This document shows, piece after piece, positions 1-5,630 of a stretch of 6,460 bases of DNA. The position numbers and the translations under genes are program-made. The notes under the pieces were generated by a model that had not been told where the DNA came from, did no database searches, and saw only the letters and a program-made list of their open reading frames with translations. The stretch is from Acetobacteraceae bacterium (GTDB lineage Bacteria; Pseudomonadota; Alphaproteobacteria; Acetobacterales; Acetobacteraceae): the NCBI GenBank assembly GCA_019237355.1, contig JAFAHH010000290.1:1-6460 (forward strand). Direction: 5' to 3'. Each line of letters starts with the position of its first letter. The stretch's first letter is position 1.

Positions 1-570
1 CCCATGATACTCCACAGGCTTTCCGATCGCACTGAAATAGATGGCGGTACTCTTGAGTAGCCGCAGCAGGGTGGGCTCCATAATTGCCGCCCAGTGCGTA
101 ATCCCGAGCTCCGCACTCAGCCGGACCAGTCCCTGTACCAAGGCGAGCCGTAGCAGCCCCGCATTGGCGCGTGCCATATGGCGGCGCTCCTTAGATAGCG
201 CGAAGCGCGAAGCTTCTGCGGTGGTGCGCAATGGAACGTAGTGGCGAAGCGAGACCGGAGTGACTTGTTGCATGGGGAAGCTATGCTCGGGTGCTTCCTC
301 CTGGAAAAGCACCAGCCGAACGGCACCGATCACTTCGCCGGTCCTTTTTTCCCGAAGAATAACATGGTGGGAATGGATGTCGAACTCGTCGACTTCCAGC
401 CCGTCCTGATCTTCGAGATAATCGTTTTCCACACAATAAACTTGGTATCTAAGCCGGTGCGCCTCTCGGATCAACTCCGGCGTGTCGGCCAGCTCAACGG
501 AATACCGATCAGTAAGCGACGTCAAAGCAACAGCTTGCGCCTGAAAGTTGTTGCTAGCCTTTTGCTCCAT
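1..570 (-). CDS. Autoinducer-synthase-like N-acyltransferase (PEP-CTERM/exosortase-associated or FeeM type), 3'-truncated by window edge
   Basis: An open frame of 190 codons runs from an ATG at 570 to the window edge without a stop, so the C-terminus is missing. The start is supported by a purine-rich AGGGGGG just upstream (574-580). The protein has the GNAT-like pattern of acyl-homoserine-lactone synthases and their relatives: LRYQVY at residues 40-45, DEFDIHSHH at 61-69, GAVRLV at 82-87, and ASRFALS at 120-126 preceded by Glu119. R41, Y45, D61/D64, R85, E119 and R122 fall where LuxI-type enzymes keep their conserved Arg, aromatic, Asp, Arg, Glu and Arg. The stretch from ITHWAAIMEP (157-166) to the final YHG matches what I recall of the PEP-CTERM/exosortase-system acyltransferases and FeeM N-acyl-amino-acid synthases rather than true LuxI. 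These enzymes move a fatty acyl group from acyl-ACP to an amine; the acceptor here is unknown. Family members are usually about 230-270 residues, so perhaps 40-80 are lost. It diverges from rpsM. The family call is fairly safe, the substrate is not. Confidence 0.82.
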   Translation of the reverse strand, partial: MEQKASNNFQAQAVALTSLTDRYSVELADTPELIREAHRLRYQVYCVENDYLEDQDGLEVDEFDIHSHHVILREKRTGEVIGAVRLVLFQEEAPEHSFPMQQVTPVSLRHYVPLRTTAEASRFALSKERRHMARANAGLLRLALVQGLVRLSAELGITHWAAIMEPTLLRLLKSTAIYFSAIGKPVEYHG

Positions 571-676
571 ATTCCCCCCTGGCTTTAGAAACGACGCAGT
601 AACGGATGGGTGTGGGTAATAGCTGCTACGCGGCTTGGAAGGAGATATCAATAAATCATTAGTCGATCACTGTCCC

Positions 677-695
677 ACAAGATTTAACTACTTGT
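677..695. repeat. Imperfect inverted repeat, possible operator for the divergent acyltransferase gene
   Basis: ACAAG (677-681) and CTTGT (691-695) form inverted arms around a 9-nt AT-rich centre, giving a 19-bp dyad of the size bound by dimeric regulators. It sits about 107 bases upstream of the acyltransferase start. A second pair of arms, CCACA (675-679) and TGTGG (701-705), surrounds it. With 5-bp arms, chance occurrence is quite possible. Confidence 0.2.
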
Positions 696-948
696 TAGAC
701 TGTGGCTTTCATTCATTGCGGGCTCTTGTTATTGTGCTTTTGTTCCAGTCCCAGGCGAAACTCAATTCAGATGACACTATACAGCTAGACAATGGCTCTC
801 CGGATGTTGGCTGCACTGCACTATCCCTTGTGGATCGGCGGCTTAGCGGGACCCCCCCCTCCCAGAAGCTCGCCCTTGCCTAGGAACAAATCAGCGGACA
901 GCCTTCGCCATCGGAGGCACCCAAAGCGGGTCGCCGGGGTCAAGCGCA

Positions 949-1032
949 ACACTAGTGTGGCAATACCACAACGGGCCCGGCCGGGCGCTGCTCACGAAAA
1001 CGTGATGCCAGGTCATTGACTCGTGTAACACG
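949..1032. repeat. Cluster of five short inverted repeats upstream of rpsM
   Basis: Within 84 bases there are: the perfect 10-bp palindrome ACACTAGTGT (949-958); TGTGG-CAATA-CCACA (956-970), a 5-bp stem with a 5-nt loop; the perfect 12-bp palindrome GCCCGGCCGGGC (975-986); TCACG-AAAA-CGTGA (992-1005), a 5-bp stem with an AAAA loop; and CGTGT-A-ACACG (1022-1032). None is followed by a T-tract, so they do not look like intrinsic terminators. The last lies between the -35 and -10 elements of the proposed rpsM promoter, where a bound repressor would block RNA polymerase. The palindromes are directly visible; any regulatory role is inference. Confidence 0.45.
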
Positions 1033-1044
1033 CCTCCTTAATTG
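1016..1044 (+). promoter_or_regulatory. Candidate sigma-70-type promoter for the rpsM operon
   Basis: TTGACT (1016-1021) matches the housekeeping -35 consensus at five of six positions. The best -10 candidates, TTAATT (1038-1043, 16-nt spacer) or TAATTG (1039-1044, 17-nt spacer), are weak matches. The spacer contains the palindrome CGTGTAACACG. Transcription would start near 1050, leaving a leader of roughly 115 nt before the rpsM GTG. It is the best promoter-like signal I found in the upstream region, but the poor -10 limits confidence. Confidence 0.4.
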
Positions 1045-1167
1045 CAACCTCTCCGGTGGCGTGCGGCGGCGCTGCCGCTCAGTTCATGCAACATAGGCTG
1101 ACCATGGGGAGAATCCGGGCGTGGTGACGCTGGACCTGCCTACTGGGAGCGCGACAGGAGAATCGGC

Positions 1168-1545
1168 GTGGCGCGTATTGCCGGGGTAAATATCCCGACC
1201 AACAAGCGAGTGACCATCAGCCTGCGCTACATATACGGGATCGGACCCGCAAAAGCCCAGGAAATTTGTAACAGGCTCAGCATACCCGACGACCGCCGGG
1301 TGAACCAGCTTAGTGACGACGAGGTGCTGCGCATCCGCGAACTCGTCGACCGCGAATACCGCGTCGAAGGCGACCTCCGGCGCGAAGTGGCGATGAACAT
1401 CAAGCGGCTGATGGATCTGGGCTGCTATCGCGGCCTGCGGCATCGCCGGGGTCTACCGGTGCGCGGCCAGCGCACTCACACGAATGCCCGCACCCGTAAA
1501 GGTAAGGCCGTGCCCATCGCTGGCAAGAAGAAAGTCACGAAATAG
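1168..1545 (+). CDS. rpsM: 30S ribosomal protein S13
   Basis: S13 lies in the head of the 30S subunit, where it contacts 16S rRNA, S19, the P-site tRNA and the 50S subunit through intersubunit bridges. The 125-residue product is full length. It opens with MARIAGVNIP, has the helix-two-turn-helix segment around YIYGIGPAKAQEIC (22-35), keeps the EGDLRREV and IKRLMDLGCYRGLRHRRG core, and ends with the S13 signature PVRGQRTHTNARTRKG and a Lys-rich tail. The start is GTG, supported by AGGAG at 1156-1160 with a 7-nt gap. It is the first gene of the local cluster, 47 nt before rpsK. Oddities: neither secY nor adk precedes it, and it uses several codons normally avoided in ribosomal genes of GC-rich bacteria (ATA twice, AGG, CTA and CGA once each). 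Function is secure; whether it is the only S13 gene in the genome is not. Confidence 0.98.
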   Translation: MARIAGVNIPTNKRVTISLRYIYGIGPAKAQEICNRLSIPDDRRVNQLSDDEVLRIRELVDREYRVEGDLRREVAMNIKRLMDLGCYRGLRHRRGLPVRGQRTHTNARTRKGKAVPIAGKKKVTK

Positions 1546-1592
1546 ACCGCTCGTTGCCGCCCCTCACTGACCAAGCATAGGACCGAAGACAA

Positions 1593-1988
1593 ATGGCGAG
1601 ACCCGCCACGACGACGCGCCCACGTAAGAAAGAACGCAAGAATATCACCTCTGGCGTCGCCCACGTCTTGGCGACCTTCAACAACACAATCGTCACGATC
1701 AGCGACGCACAAGGGAATGCCATTGCTTGGTCTTCCTCGGGCAGCCAGGGATTCAAGGGAAGCCGCAAATCGACCCCCTATGCGGCCCAGGTCGCCGCCG
1801 AAGACGCCGGCCGCAAGGCGCGGGAGCACGGGATGGAGACGCTCGAGATCGAAGTGAGCGGGCCCGGCTCCGGACGGGAGAGCGCGCTGCGGGCGCTGCA
1901 ATCCGTCGGTTTCTCGATTAGCGCGATTCGCGACATGACGCCCATTCCTCATAACGGCTGCCGCCCCCGCAAGCGGCGCCGGGTGTGA
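1593..1988 (+). CDS. rpsK: 30S ribosomal protein S11
   Basis: S11 sits on the platform of the 30S subunit and helps shape the mRNA exit region near the E site. The product has the normal bacterial length of 131 residues. Visible family signatures are the basic N-terminus with RKKERKNI (11-18), GVAHVLATFNNTIVTI (21-36), GSQGFKGSRKSTPYAAQ (50-66), GPGSGRESALRAL (90-102) and the highly conserved C-terminus TPIPHNGCRPRKRRRV. The ATG at 1593 is preceded by AGGA at 1579-1582 and GAAG at 1585-1588. It lies between rpsM and rpoA, the usual alphaproteobacterial order. Its TGA (1986-1988) shares its final A with an ATG that is in frame with rpoA, so the two genes are probably translationally coupled. 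No abnormal residue is apparent. Confidence 0.98.
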   Translation: MARPATTTRPRKKERKNITSGVAHVLATFNNTIVTISDAQGNAIAWSSSGSQGFKGSRKSTPYAAQVAAEDAGRKAREHGMETLEIEVSGPGSGRESALRALQSVGFSISAIRDMTPIPHNGCRPRKRRRV

Positions 1989-1991
1989 TGC

Positions 1992-1995
1992 GAGG
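1992..1995 (+). promoter_or_regulatory. Ribosome binding site deciding the rpoA start
   Basis: GAGG at 1992-1995 lies 4 nt before the ATG at 2000. Two other in-frame starts exist, GTG at 1985 and ATG at 1988, but both overlap the rpsK stop and lack a comparable motif at the right distance. This favours initiation at 2000. Confidence 0.55.
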
Positions 1996-1999
1996 ACCA

Positions 2000-3034
2000 A
2001 TGAGGCAAACTCTCGCCCTGCAGAAAAATTGGCAGAACCTGATCAAGCCCGAGCGGCTTGATGTCGAACCCGGCGGCGACCCCGCGCGGATGGCCACCAT
2101 CGTGGCCGAGCCGCTGGAGCGCGGGTTCGGCATGACCCTGGGCAATGCGATTCGCCGGGTGCTGCTTTCGTCGCTCCAGGGGGCTGCCGTCACCTCGGTG
2201 CAGATCGACGGCGTGCTGCATGAGTTCAGCAGCATCCCGGGCGTGCGGGAGGACGTGACCGACATCGTGCTGAACATCAAGCAGCTCGCGCTGCGCATGC
2301 ATGGTGAGGGGCCGAAACGCATGGCCCTGACCGCCACTGGGCCGGGCGAAGTGCGGGCGGGCCAGATTCAGGCCGGGCACGATATCGATATCATGAACCC
2401 CGATCTCGTGCTGTGCACCCTTGATGATGGCGTGAAGCTCGGGATGGAGTTCACGGTCGATGTCGGCCGCGGTTACCAGCCGGCTTCGGTGAACCGGCCA
2501 GAAGACGCGCCGATCGGGCTTATCCCGGTCGACAGCATCTATTCCCCGGTACGCCGCGTTTCCTACCGGGTCGAACCCACCCGCGTGGGCCAGGCGACCG
2601 ACTACGATAAGCTTCTCCTCACGGTCGAAACCAACGGCGCGGTCGGCCCCGAGGATGCGGTCGCTCTTGCTGCCCGGATCCTGCAGGACCAGCTGGCGTT
2701 GTTCATCAATTTCGAGGAACCGCAGCAGCTCCGGCCCGGCGAAGAGCCGCAAGAAGAGCTACCGTTCAACCGCAATCTCCTGCGCAAGGTCGACGAGCTC
2801 GAACTCTCGGTGCGCAGCGCGAATTGCCTGAAGAACGACAATATCGTGTATATCGGCGACCTGGTTCAGAAGAGCGAGCAGGAGATGCTGCGCACCCCGA
2901 ATTTCGGCCGCAAGTCGCTGAACGAGATCAAGGAAGTGCTCGCCTCGATGGGGCTCTCGCTCGGCATAACTGTGCCCGGCTGGCCGCCCGAGAATATCGA
3001 GGACCTTGCCAAGCGGGTCGAAGAGCCGTTCTGA
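2000..3034 (+). CDS. rpoA: DNA-directed RNA polymerase subunit alpha
   Basis: The alpha dimer is the scaffold on which beta and beta' assemble, and its C-terminal domain binds UP elements and activators. From the chosen ATG the product has 344 residues; starting at GTG 1985 or ATG 1988 would add five or four. The N-terminal domain has the dimerisation/beta-contact helix RGFGMTLGNAIRRVLLSS (41-58) and HEFSSIPGVREDVTDI (74-89). A charged linker rich in Glu and Pro spans about 238-256. The C-terminal domain has VRSANCLK (271-278), with Arg272 matching E. coli Arg265 of the DNA-binding determinant, and TPNFGRKSLNEIKE (299-312), matching the helix-hairpin-helix around E. coli Asn294, Gly296 and Lys298. 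All these residues are intact, so it should be functional. The N-terminus MRQTLALQKNW is about five residues longer than the usual alphaproteobacterial form that begins just before QKNW. It lies between rpsK and rplQ as expected. Confidence 0.98.
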   Translation: MRQTLALQKNWQNLIKPERLDVEPGGDPARMATIVAEPLERGFGMTLGNAIRRVLLSSLQGAAVTSVQIDGVLHEFSSIPGVREDVTDIVLNIKQLALRMHGEGPKRMALTATGPGEVRAGQIQAGHDIDIMNPDLVLCTLDDGVKLGMEFTVDVGRGYQPASVNRPEDAPIGLIPVDSIYSPVRRVSYRVEPTRVGQATDYDKLLLTVETNGAVGPEDAVALAARILQDQLALFINFEEPQQLRPGEEPQEELPFNRNLLRKVDELELSVRSANCLKNDNIVYIGDLVQKSEQEMLRTPNFGRKSLNEIKEVLASMGLSLGITVPGWPPENIEDLAKRVEEPF

Positions 3035-3063
3035 TCGCCGCCGTTCGTTAAGGAAGTCCGCCC

Positions 3064-3495
3064 ATGCGTCACGGGGTAGCCGGGCGAAAGCTCGGCGTTA
3101 CGTCCAGCCATCGCCTGGCAATGTTCCGCAACATGGCGGTGGCCCTGCTCAAGCACGAGCAGATCACGACCACCCTGCCGAAAGCCAAGGAGCTCCGGCC
3201 GGTAACCGAGAAGCTGATCACGCTGGGCAAGCGGGGCGGGCTGCATGCGCGCCGCCAGGCCTACGCCCGGCTCCGTGATGATACGATCGTGGCCAAGCTG
3301 TTTGGCCCGCTCGCCGATCGCTACCGGGCACGGTCAGGTGGATATACAAGGGTACTGAAGGCTGGGGTGCGTTATGGCGATGCGGCCCAGATGGCAGTCA
3401 TCGAGCTTGTCGACCGCGACCCGGCCGCAAAGGGTCAGGATAGCGGGCCCAAGCCGACGCCAGGGGCGGAGACCGAAACCCCGCCCACCGGGTAA
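3064..3495 (+). CDS. rplQ: 50S ribosomal protein L17
   Basis: L17 binds 23S rRNA near the peptide exit side of the 50S subunit. The 143-residue product has the family pattern MRHGVAGRKLG, then TSSHRLAMFRNMAVALLKHE (13-32), TTLPKAKELRPVTEKLITL (36-54), the GGYTRVLKAGVRYGDAAQMA segment (92-111) and IELVDRD (113-119). The ATG at 3064 has AGGA at 3051-3054, 9 nt upstream, and lies 29 nt after rpoA, the usual last step of the alpha operon. Residues from about 121 form a low-complexity tail rich in Gly, Pro, Thr and Glu ending ETETPPTG; such disordered extensions are common in alphaproteobacterial L17. No hairpin plus T-tract follows the TAA, so transcription probably continues into the FNT gene. 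Confidence 0.97.
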   Translation: MRHGVAGRKLGVTSSHRLAMFRNMAVALLKHEQITTTLPKAKELRPVTEKLITLGKRGGLHARRQAYARLRDDTIVAKLFGPLADRYRARSGGYTRVLKAGVRYGDAAQMAVIELVDRDPAAKGQDSGPKPTPGAETETPPTG

Positions 3496-3501
3496 GCCTA
3501 C

Positions 3502-4353
3502 TTGCCCCGCGGCTCGGATGAACCAAATTCACCAACAGACGAAGGCGGGGGATTAAGCCAGCGAGACGTTGCGGAGATCGAGGAGCGGTCCCGTCTCAGC
3601 ACCCCCGTAATCTATCAAATCGTCCGCAGCGAAGGCGAAGAGGAGATGGGGCGGCCGGCCACTTCGCTTTGGTGGTCCGGGGTCGCCGCTGGGCTTTCGA
3701 TCAGCTTCTCACTCTTCAGCCAGGCCGTTCTTCGCGTGCATTTGCCGGATACGGGCTGGCGGCCCCTGGTCAGCAGCTTCGGTTACGCGGTCGGCTTCTT
3801 GATGGTGGTGCTGGCCCGGCAGCAATTGTTCACTGAAAACACAATCACGGCCGTGCTGCCCCTTGCCGCCCAGTTTACTCTTTCGAATCTAATCCGCCTC
3901 GGCCGGGTATGGGTAATCGTATTCTTCGCCAACATGACCGGCACGCTGTTTGCCGCAGCCTTTTGCAACTTCGCGCCTGTGATCAGCCCAGAGATTCGCG
4001 ACGGCATGCTGGAGCTGAGCCGGCAGATGATGGAAAATAGCTGGCTTGTGATGTTTTTCCGCGCGATTTCTGCGGGCTTCCTTATTGCGGCGATGGTCTG
4101 GCTGATCCCCAGCGCTGAAGCGGCACAGTTCCATGTAATTACATTAATGACTTACCTGATTGCGGTCGGGGACTTTACGCATATCATCGCCGGCAGCGTG
4201 GAGGCATTTCTGCTTGTGGTAAGCGGCCAGCTTGGTGTGTGGCCAATGGTGGCCAATTTTACGATACCGGTTTTGCTGGGCAATATCGTGGGCGGCACAG
4301 CCTTATTCGCGCTGATCTCGTACGCGCAGGTTATGCATGAGATCGACCATTAG
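3502..4353 (+). CDS. Formate/nitrite transporter (FNT) family membrane channel, YfdC type
   Basis: FNT proteins are pentameric inner-membrane channels for small monovalent anions such as formate, nitrite or hydrosulfide. The 283-residue product has a hydrophilic, acidic N-terminus (1-52) and then six probable membrane segments at roughly 54-76, 88-108, 116-152, 181-203, 212-238 and 248-275. LFTENTITAVLP (109-120) fits the re-entrant loop after the second segment. FTHIIAGSVEAF (225-236) contains His227 at the position of the conserved FNT central His. The N-terminal VIYQIVRSEGEEEMGRPATSLWWSG resembles the YfdC subgroup, whose substrate is less certain than that of FocA or NirC. The start is uncertain: TTG at 3502 is the only start codon in frame before ATG 3646, and the latter would remove the conserved EGEEE region. 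No strong ribosome binding site precedes the TTG. The frame is the same as rplQ, separated by the TAA plus two codons, suggesting co-transcription and perhaps reinitiation. The family is clear, the anion is not. Confidence 0.88.
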   Translation: MPRGSDEPNSPTDEGGGLSQRDVAEIEERSRLSTPVIYQIVRSEGEEEMGRPATSLWWSGVAAGLSISFSLFSQAVLRVHLPDTGWRPLVSSFGYAVGFLMVVLARQQLFTENTITAVLPLAAQFTLSNLIRLGRVWVIVFFANMTGTLFAAAFCNFAPVISPEIRDGMLELSRQMMENSWLVMFFRAISAGFLIAAMVWLIPSAEAAQFHVITLMTYLIAVGDFTHIIAGSVEAFLLVVSGQLGVWPMVANFTIPVLLGNIVGGTALFALISYAQVMHEIDH

Positions 4354-4354
4354 A

Positions 4355-4948
4355 CTAGTGTCCTCGCACTGTGCGCTCGACGCGGCGGTCCGGGATCAGC
4401 CACATCAGGGCGACCAAGACGTAGATTGCGTCGGCTATCCGCATATCGAGAAAGGCGAAGCCGATACCGGTGATGTAGAACAGTGGTGAGAGCTTGCCTT
4501 TAACATCATGGCCGATCACCCGAGCAAGCGCCGAGTCATCACCTTGTCTGCGAATGATGACGGTCTGCATTATGTACCAGGCAATCCCTGGCAGGAGCAG
4601 CGCCGCACCGTAGACGGCGGTTGGAACCGGTGCCGAACCATGTGCGCCAAGCCATGCCGTGGCGAAGGGGATGAGTGAGAGCCAGAATAACAGATGCAGA
4701 TTCGCCCACAGGATCGCACCATCAACGCGGCGGACGAGATGAAAGAAATGGTGATGGTTGTTCCAGTAGATTGCGACGGTAACGAAGCTCAGCATGTAGC
4801 TGAGGAAGGTCGGCGCCGTCTGCCGGAGCCCAGCTAGGCTGTCATCGCGGGGTGGCCGGAGATCGAGCACCATAATCGTTATGATGATGGCGATGACGCC
4901 ATCAGTGAATGCGAGAAGCCGGTCTTTTTCCATGGCGCCATTAGGCAC
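4355..4948 (-). CDS. TMEM175 / DUF1211 family integral membrane protein
   Basis: Bacterial TMEM175 proteins are potassium-permeable channels unrelated to classical K+ channels, with a hydrophobic pore constriction from the first helix. The family hallmark RxxxFSDG appears as R10-LLAFTDG, followed by the first membrane helix IAIIITIMVLDL (19-30). Further hydrophobic segments lie at about 46-65, 78-99, 111-132, 154-169 and 172-186, giving six. YWNNHHHFFH (61-70) matches the His-rich turn usual after helix two. At 197 residues this is a normal single-repeat bacterial member. The start is GTG 4948, supported by GAGGA (4953-4957 on the opposite strand); an ATG at 4933 is in frame but has no such motif. 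It is the last gene of the minus-strand operon, 19 nt after the isochorismatase-like gene. Its TAG faces the FNT stop with one base between. Channel activity is inferred from the family, not shown for this subgroup. Confidence 0.85.
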   Translation of the reverse strand: MPNGAMEKDRLLAFTDGVIAIIITIMVLDLRPPRDDSLAGLRQTAPTFLSYMLSFVTVAIYWNNHHHFFHLVRRVDGAILWANLHLLFWLSLIPFATAWLGAHGSAPVPTAVYGAALLLPGIAWYIMQTVIIRRQGDDSALARVIGHDVKGKLSPLFYITGIGFAFLDMRIADAIYVLVALMWLIPDRRVERTVRGH

Positions 4949-4967
4949 AATTTCCTCAGCTCCAAAC

Positions 4968-5612
4968 TCAGGCGGACGAATGCAGTGCGGCAGAGAACGC
5001 GGCCGAGTCGGTTATGATCGCATCACCCATCCACCTTAAGTTGGCGAGCGACCGTCGCGCTGCCTCCTGGTCGCCCGCACCACAGGCGTCCTGCACGATG
5101 ACCGGCACCAGTCCAAGATCCCCGCCGTGCCGCACGGTGGGATCGATGCCGATCTCGGTCGCGATACCGACGATGGCGAACGCGATCAGTCCGCAGTCGC
5201 GGAGGATCAAGGCCAACGGCGTGCCCTCGAATGCCGAGAACGCAATCTTGTCGATGACGGCCTCGTCCGCTTGCGGGGCTAGCTCCGGCACGATCTCGAA
5301 GCCTGGCGAACCGCGAAGGAACCAGGGTTCGACCTGATCTGGATCGGAGAGCTTCTGCCACACCATCGCTTGCCGGAGCTGGAAGCGGCCCATCAGCTTG
5401 AGCGGCAATGACATGTGCCGGGTGAAAATGACGCGGACCCCGCTCGCCCGCGCTAAGTCGAGCACGCACCGGACTCTGGCGGTGATCGCCGGGGCATCCC
5501 CCAGTTGCCTGACGATGCCAGCCTGCATGTCGTACACGATCAATGCCATCCGGTCAGGGCGGCAGAGCTCTGACAGCGTTGTCGGGACATCCAATCCAAA
5601 TCGCGTCCACAT
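4968..5612 (-). CDS. Isochorismatase-fold cysteine-hydrolase family protein with Gly at the usual catalytic Cys position
   Basis: The isochorismatase-like superfamily includes isochorismatases, nicotinamidases and N-carbamoyl amidohydrolases, which normally use an Asp-Lys-Cys triad. From ATG 5612 the product has 214 residues. The first beta strand and Asp are in MALIVYDMQAG (22-32, Asp28), and Lys122 is in IDKIAFSAFEG. The third motif, normally GxxTxxC, reads GIATEIG (149-155), with Gly155 where the nucleophilic Cys should be. Other Cys residues, at 140 (LRDCG) and 177 (DACGAG), are not at that site. The rest of the fold, including TVRHGGDLGLVPVIVQDAC, is well kept, so this looks like a stable subgroup and not decay. 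I recall similar proteins with this GIATE/LEIGI form. ATG 5612 is preferred because GGGAGGG lies about 10 nt before it; a GTG at 5630, directly abutting the upstream stop, would add six residues. Substrate unknown; a Cys-independent or non-catalytic role is possible. Confidence 0.85.
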   Translation of the reverse strand: MWTRFGLDVPTTLSELCRPDRMALIVYDMQAGIVRQLGDAPAITARVRCVLDLARASGVRVIFTRHMSLPLKLMGRFQLRQAMVWQKLSDPDQVEPWFLRGSPGFEIVPELAPQADEAVIDKIAFSAFEGTPLALILRDCGLIAFAIVGIATEIGIDPTVRHGGDLGLVPVIVQDACGAGDQEAARRSLANLRWMGDAIITDSAAFSAALHSSA

Positions 5613-5630
5613 CGAATCAATCCCTCCCAC

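Larger units (their letters stand above)
571..1167. other. Divergent intergenic region between the acyltransferase and rpsM, no credible gene
   Basis: About 600 bases with no convincing gene on either strand. Short open frames exist but lack a ribosome binding site with a start codon and resemble no protein I know. By hand count, bases 641-800 are about 41% GC, clearly lower than the flanking coding DNA, while 970-990 and 1060-1080 are very GC-rich. A run of eight C lies at 852-859. The right half carries a cluster of short palindromes (949-1032) and a candidate promoter. The 120 bases before the rpsM start are an untranslated leader if that promoter is used. The region must hold the promoters of both divergent genes; I could not identify a convincing one for the minus-strand acyltransferase. 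Confidence 0.7.

Noticed and set aside
241..588. Plus-strand open frame of 115 codons
   Set aside because: It overlaps the minus-strand acyltransferase frame, which has clear family motifs and a ribosome binding site; the plus-strand product resembles nothing.
852..859. Run of eight C bases
   Set aside because: Could be a phase-variable tract, but it is not inside or close to a credible gene or promoter.
635..883. Plus-strand frame starting TTG near an AAGGAGATAT motif
   Set aside because: The purine-rich motif lies inside the frame, not before the start, and no start codon follows it at a suitable distance; the product has no recognisable pattern.
1086..1127. Possible 13-codon leader peptide before rpsM
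   Set aside because: No ribosome binding site precedes the ATG, and there is no codon bias or attenuator hairpin to suggest a regulatory leader.
1985..1990. GTG 1985 or ATG 1988 as the rpoA start
   Set aside because: Both are in frame and overlap the rpsK stop, but the ATG at 2000 has a better-placed GAGG and gives a protein closer to the usual N-terminus. The ATG at 1988 cannot be fully excluded.
1084..2000. Long minus-strand open frames opposite rpsM and rpsK
   Set aside because: These are shadows caused by GC-rich codon use; the plus strand encodes well-known ribosomal proteins.
4314..4344. Inverted repeat GATCTC/GAGATC near the end of the FNT gene as a terminator
   Set aside because: Six-base arms with a 19-nt loop and no T-tract on either strand; it lies inside coding sequence and is weak.
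5626..5630. GTG 5630 as the start of the isochorismatase-like gene
   Set aside because: It directly abuts the upstream stop and has no ribosome binding site, while ATG 5612 has GGGAGGG at a good distance.
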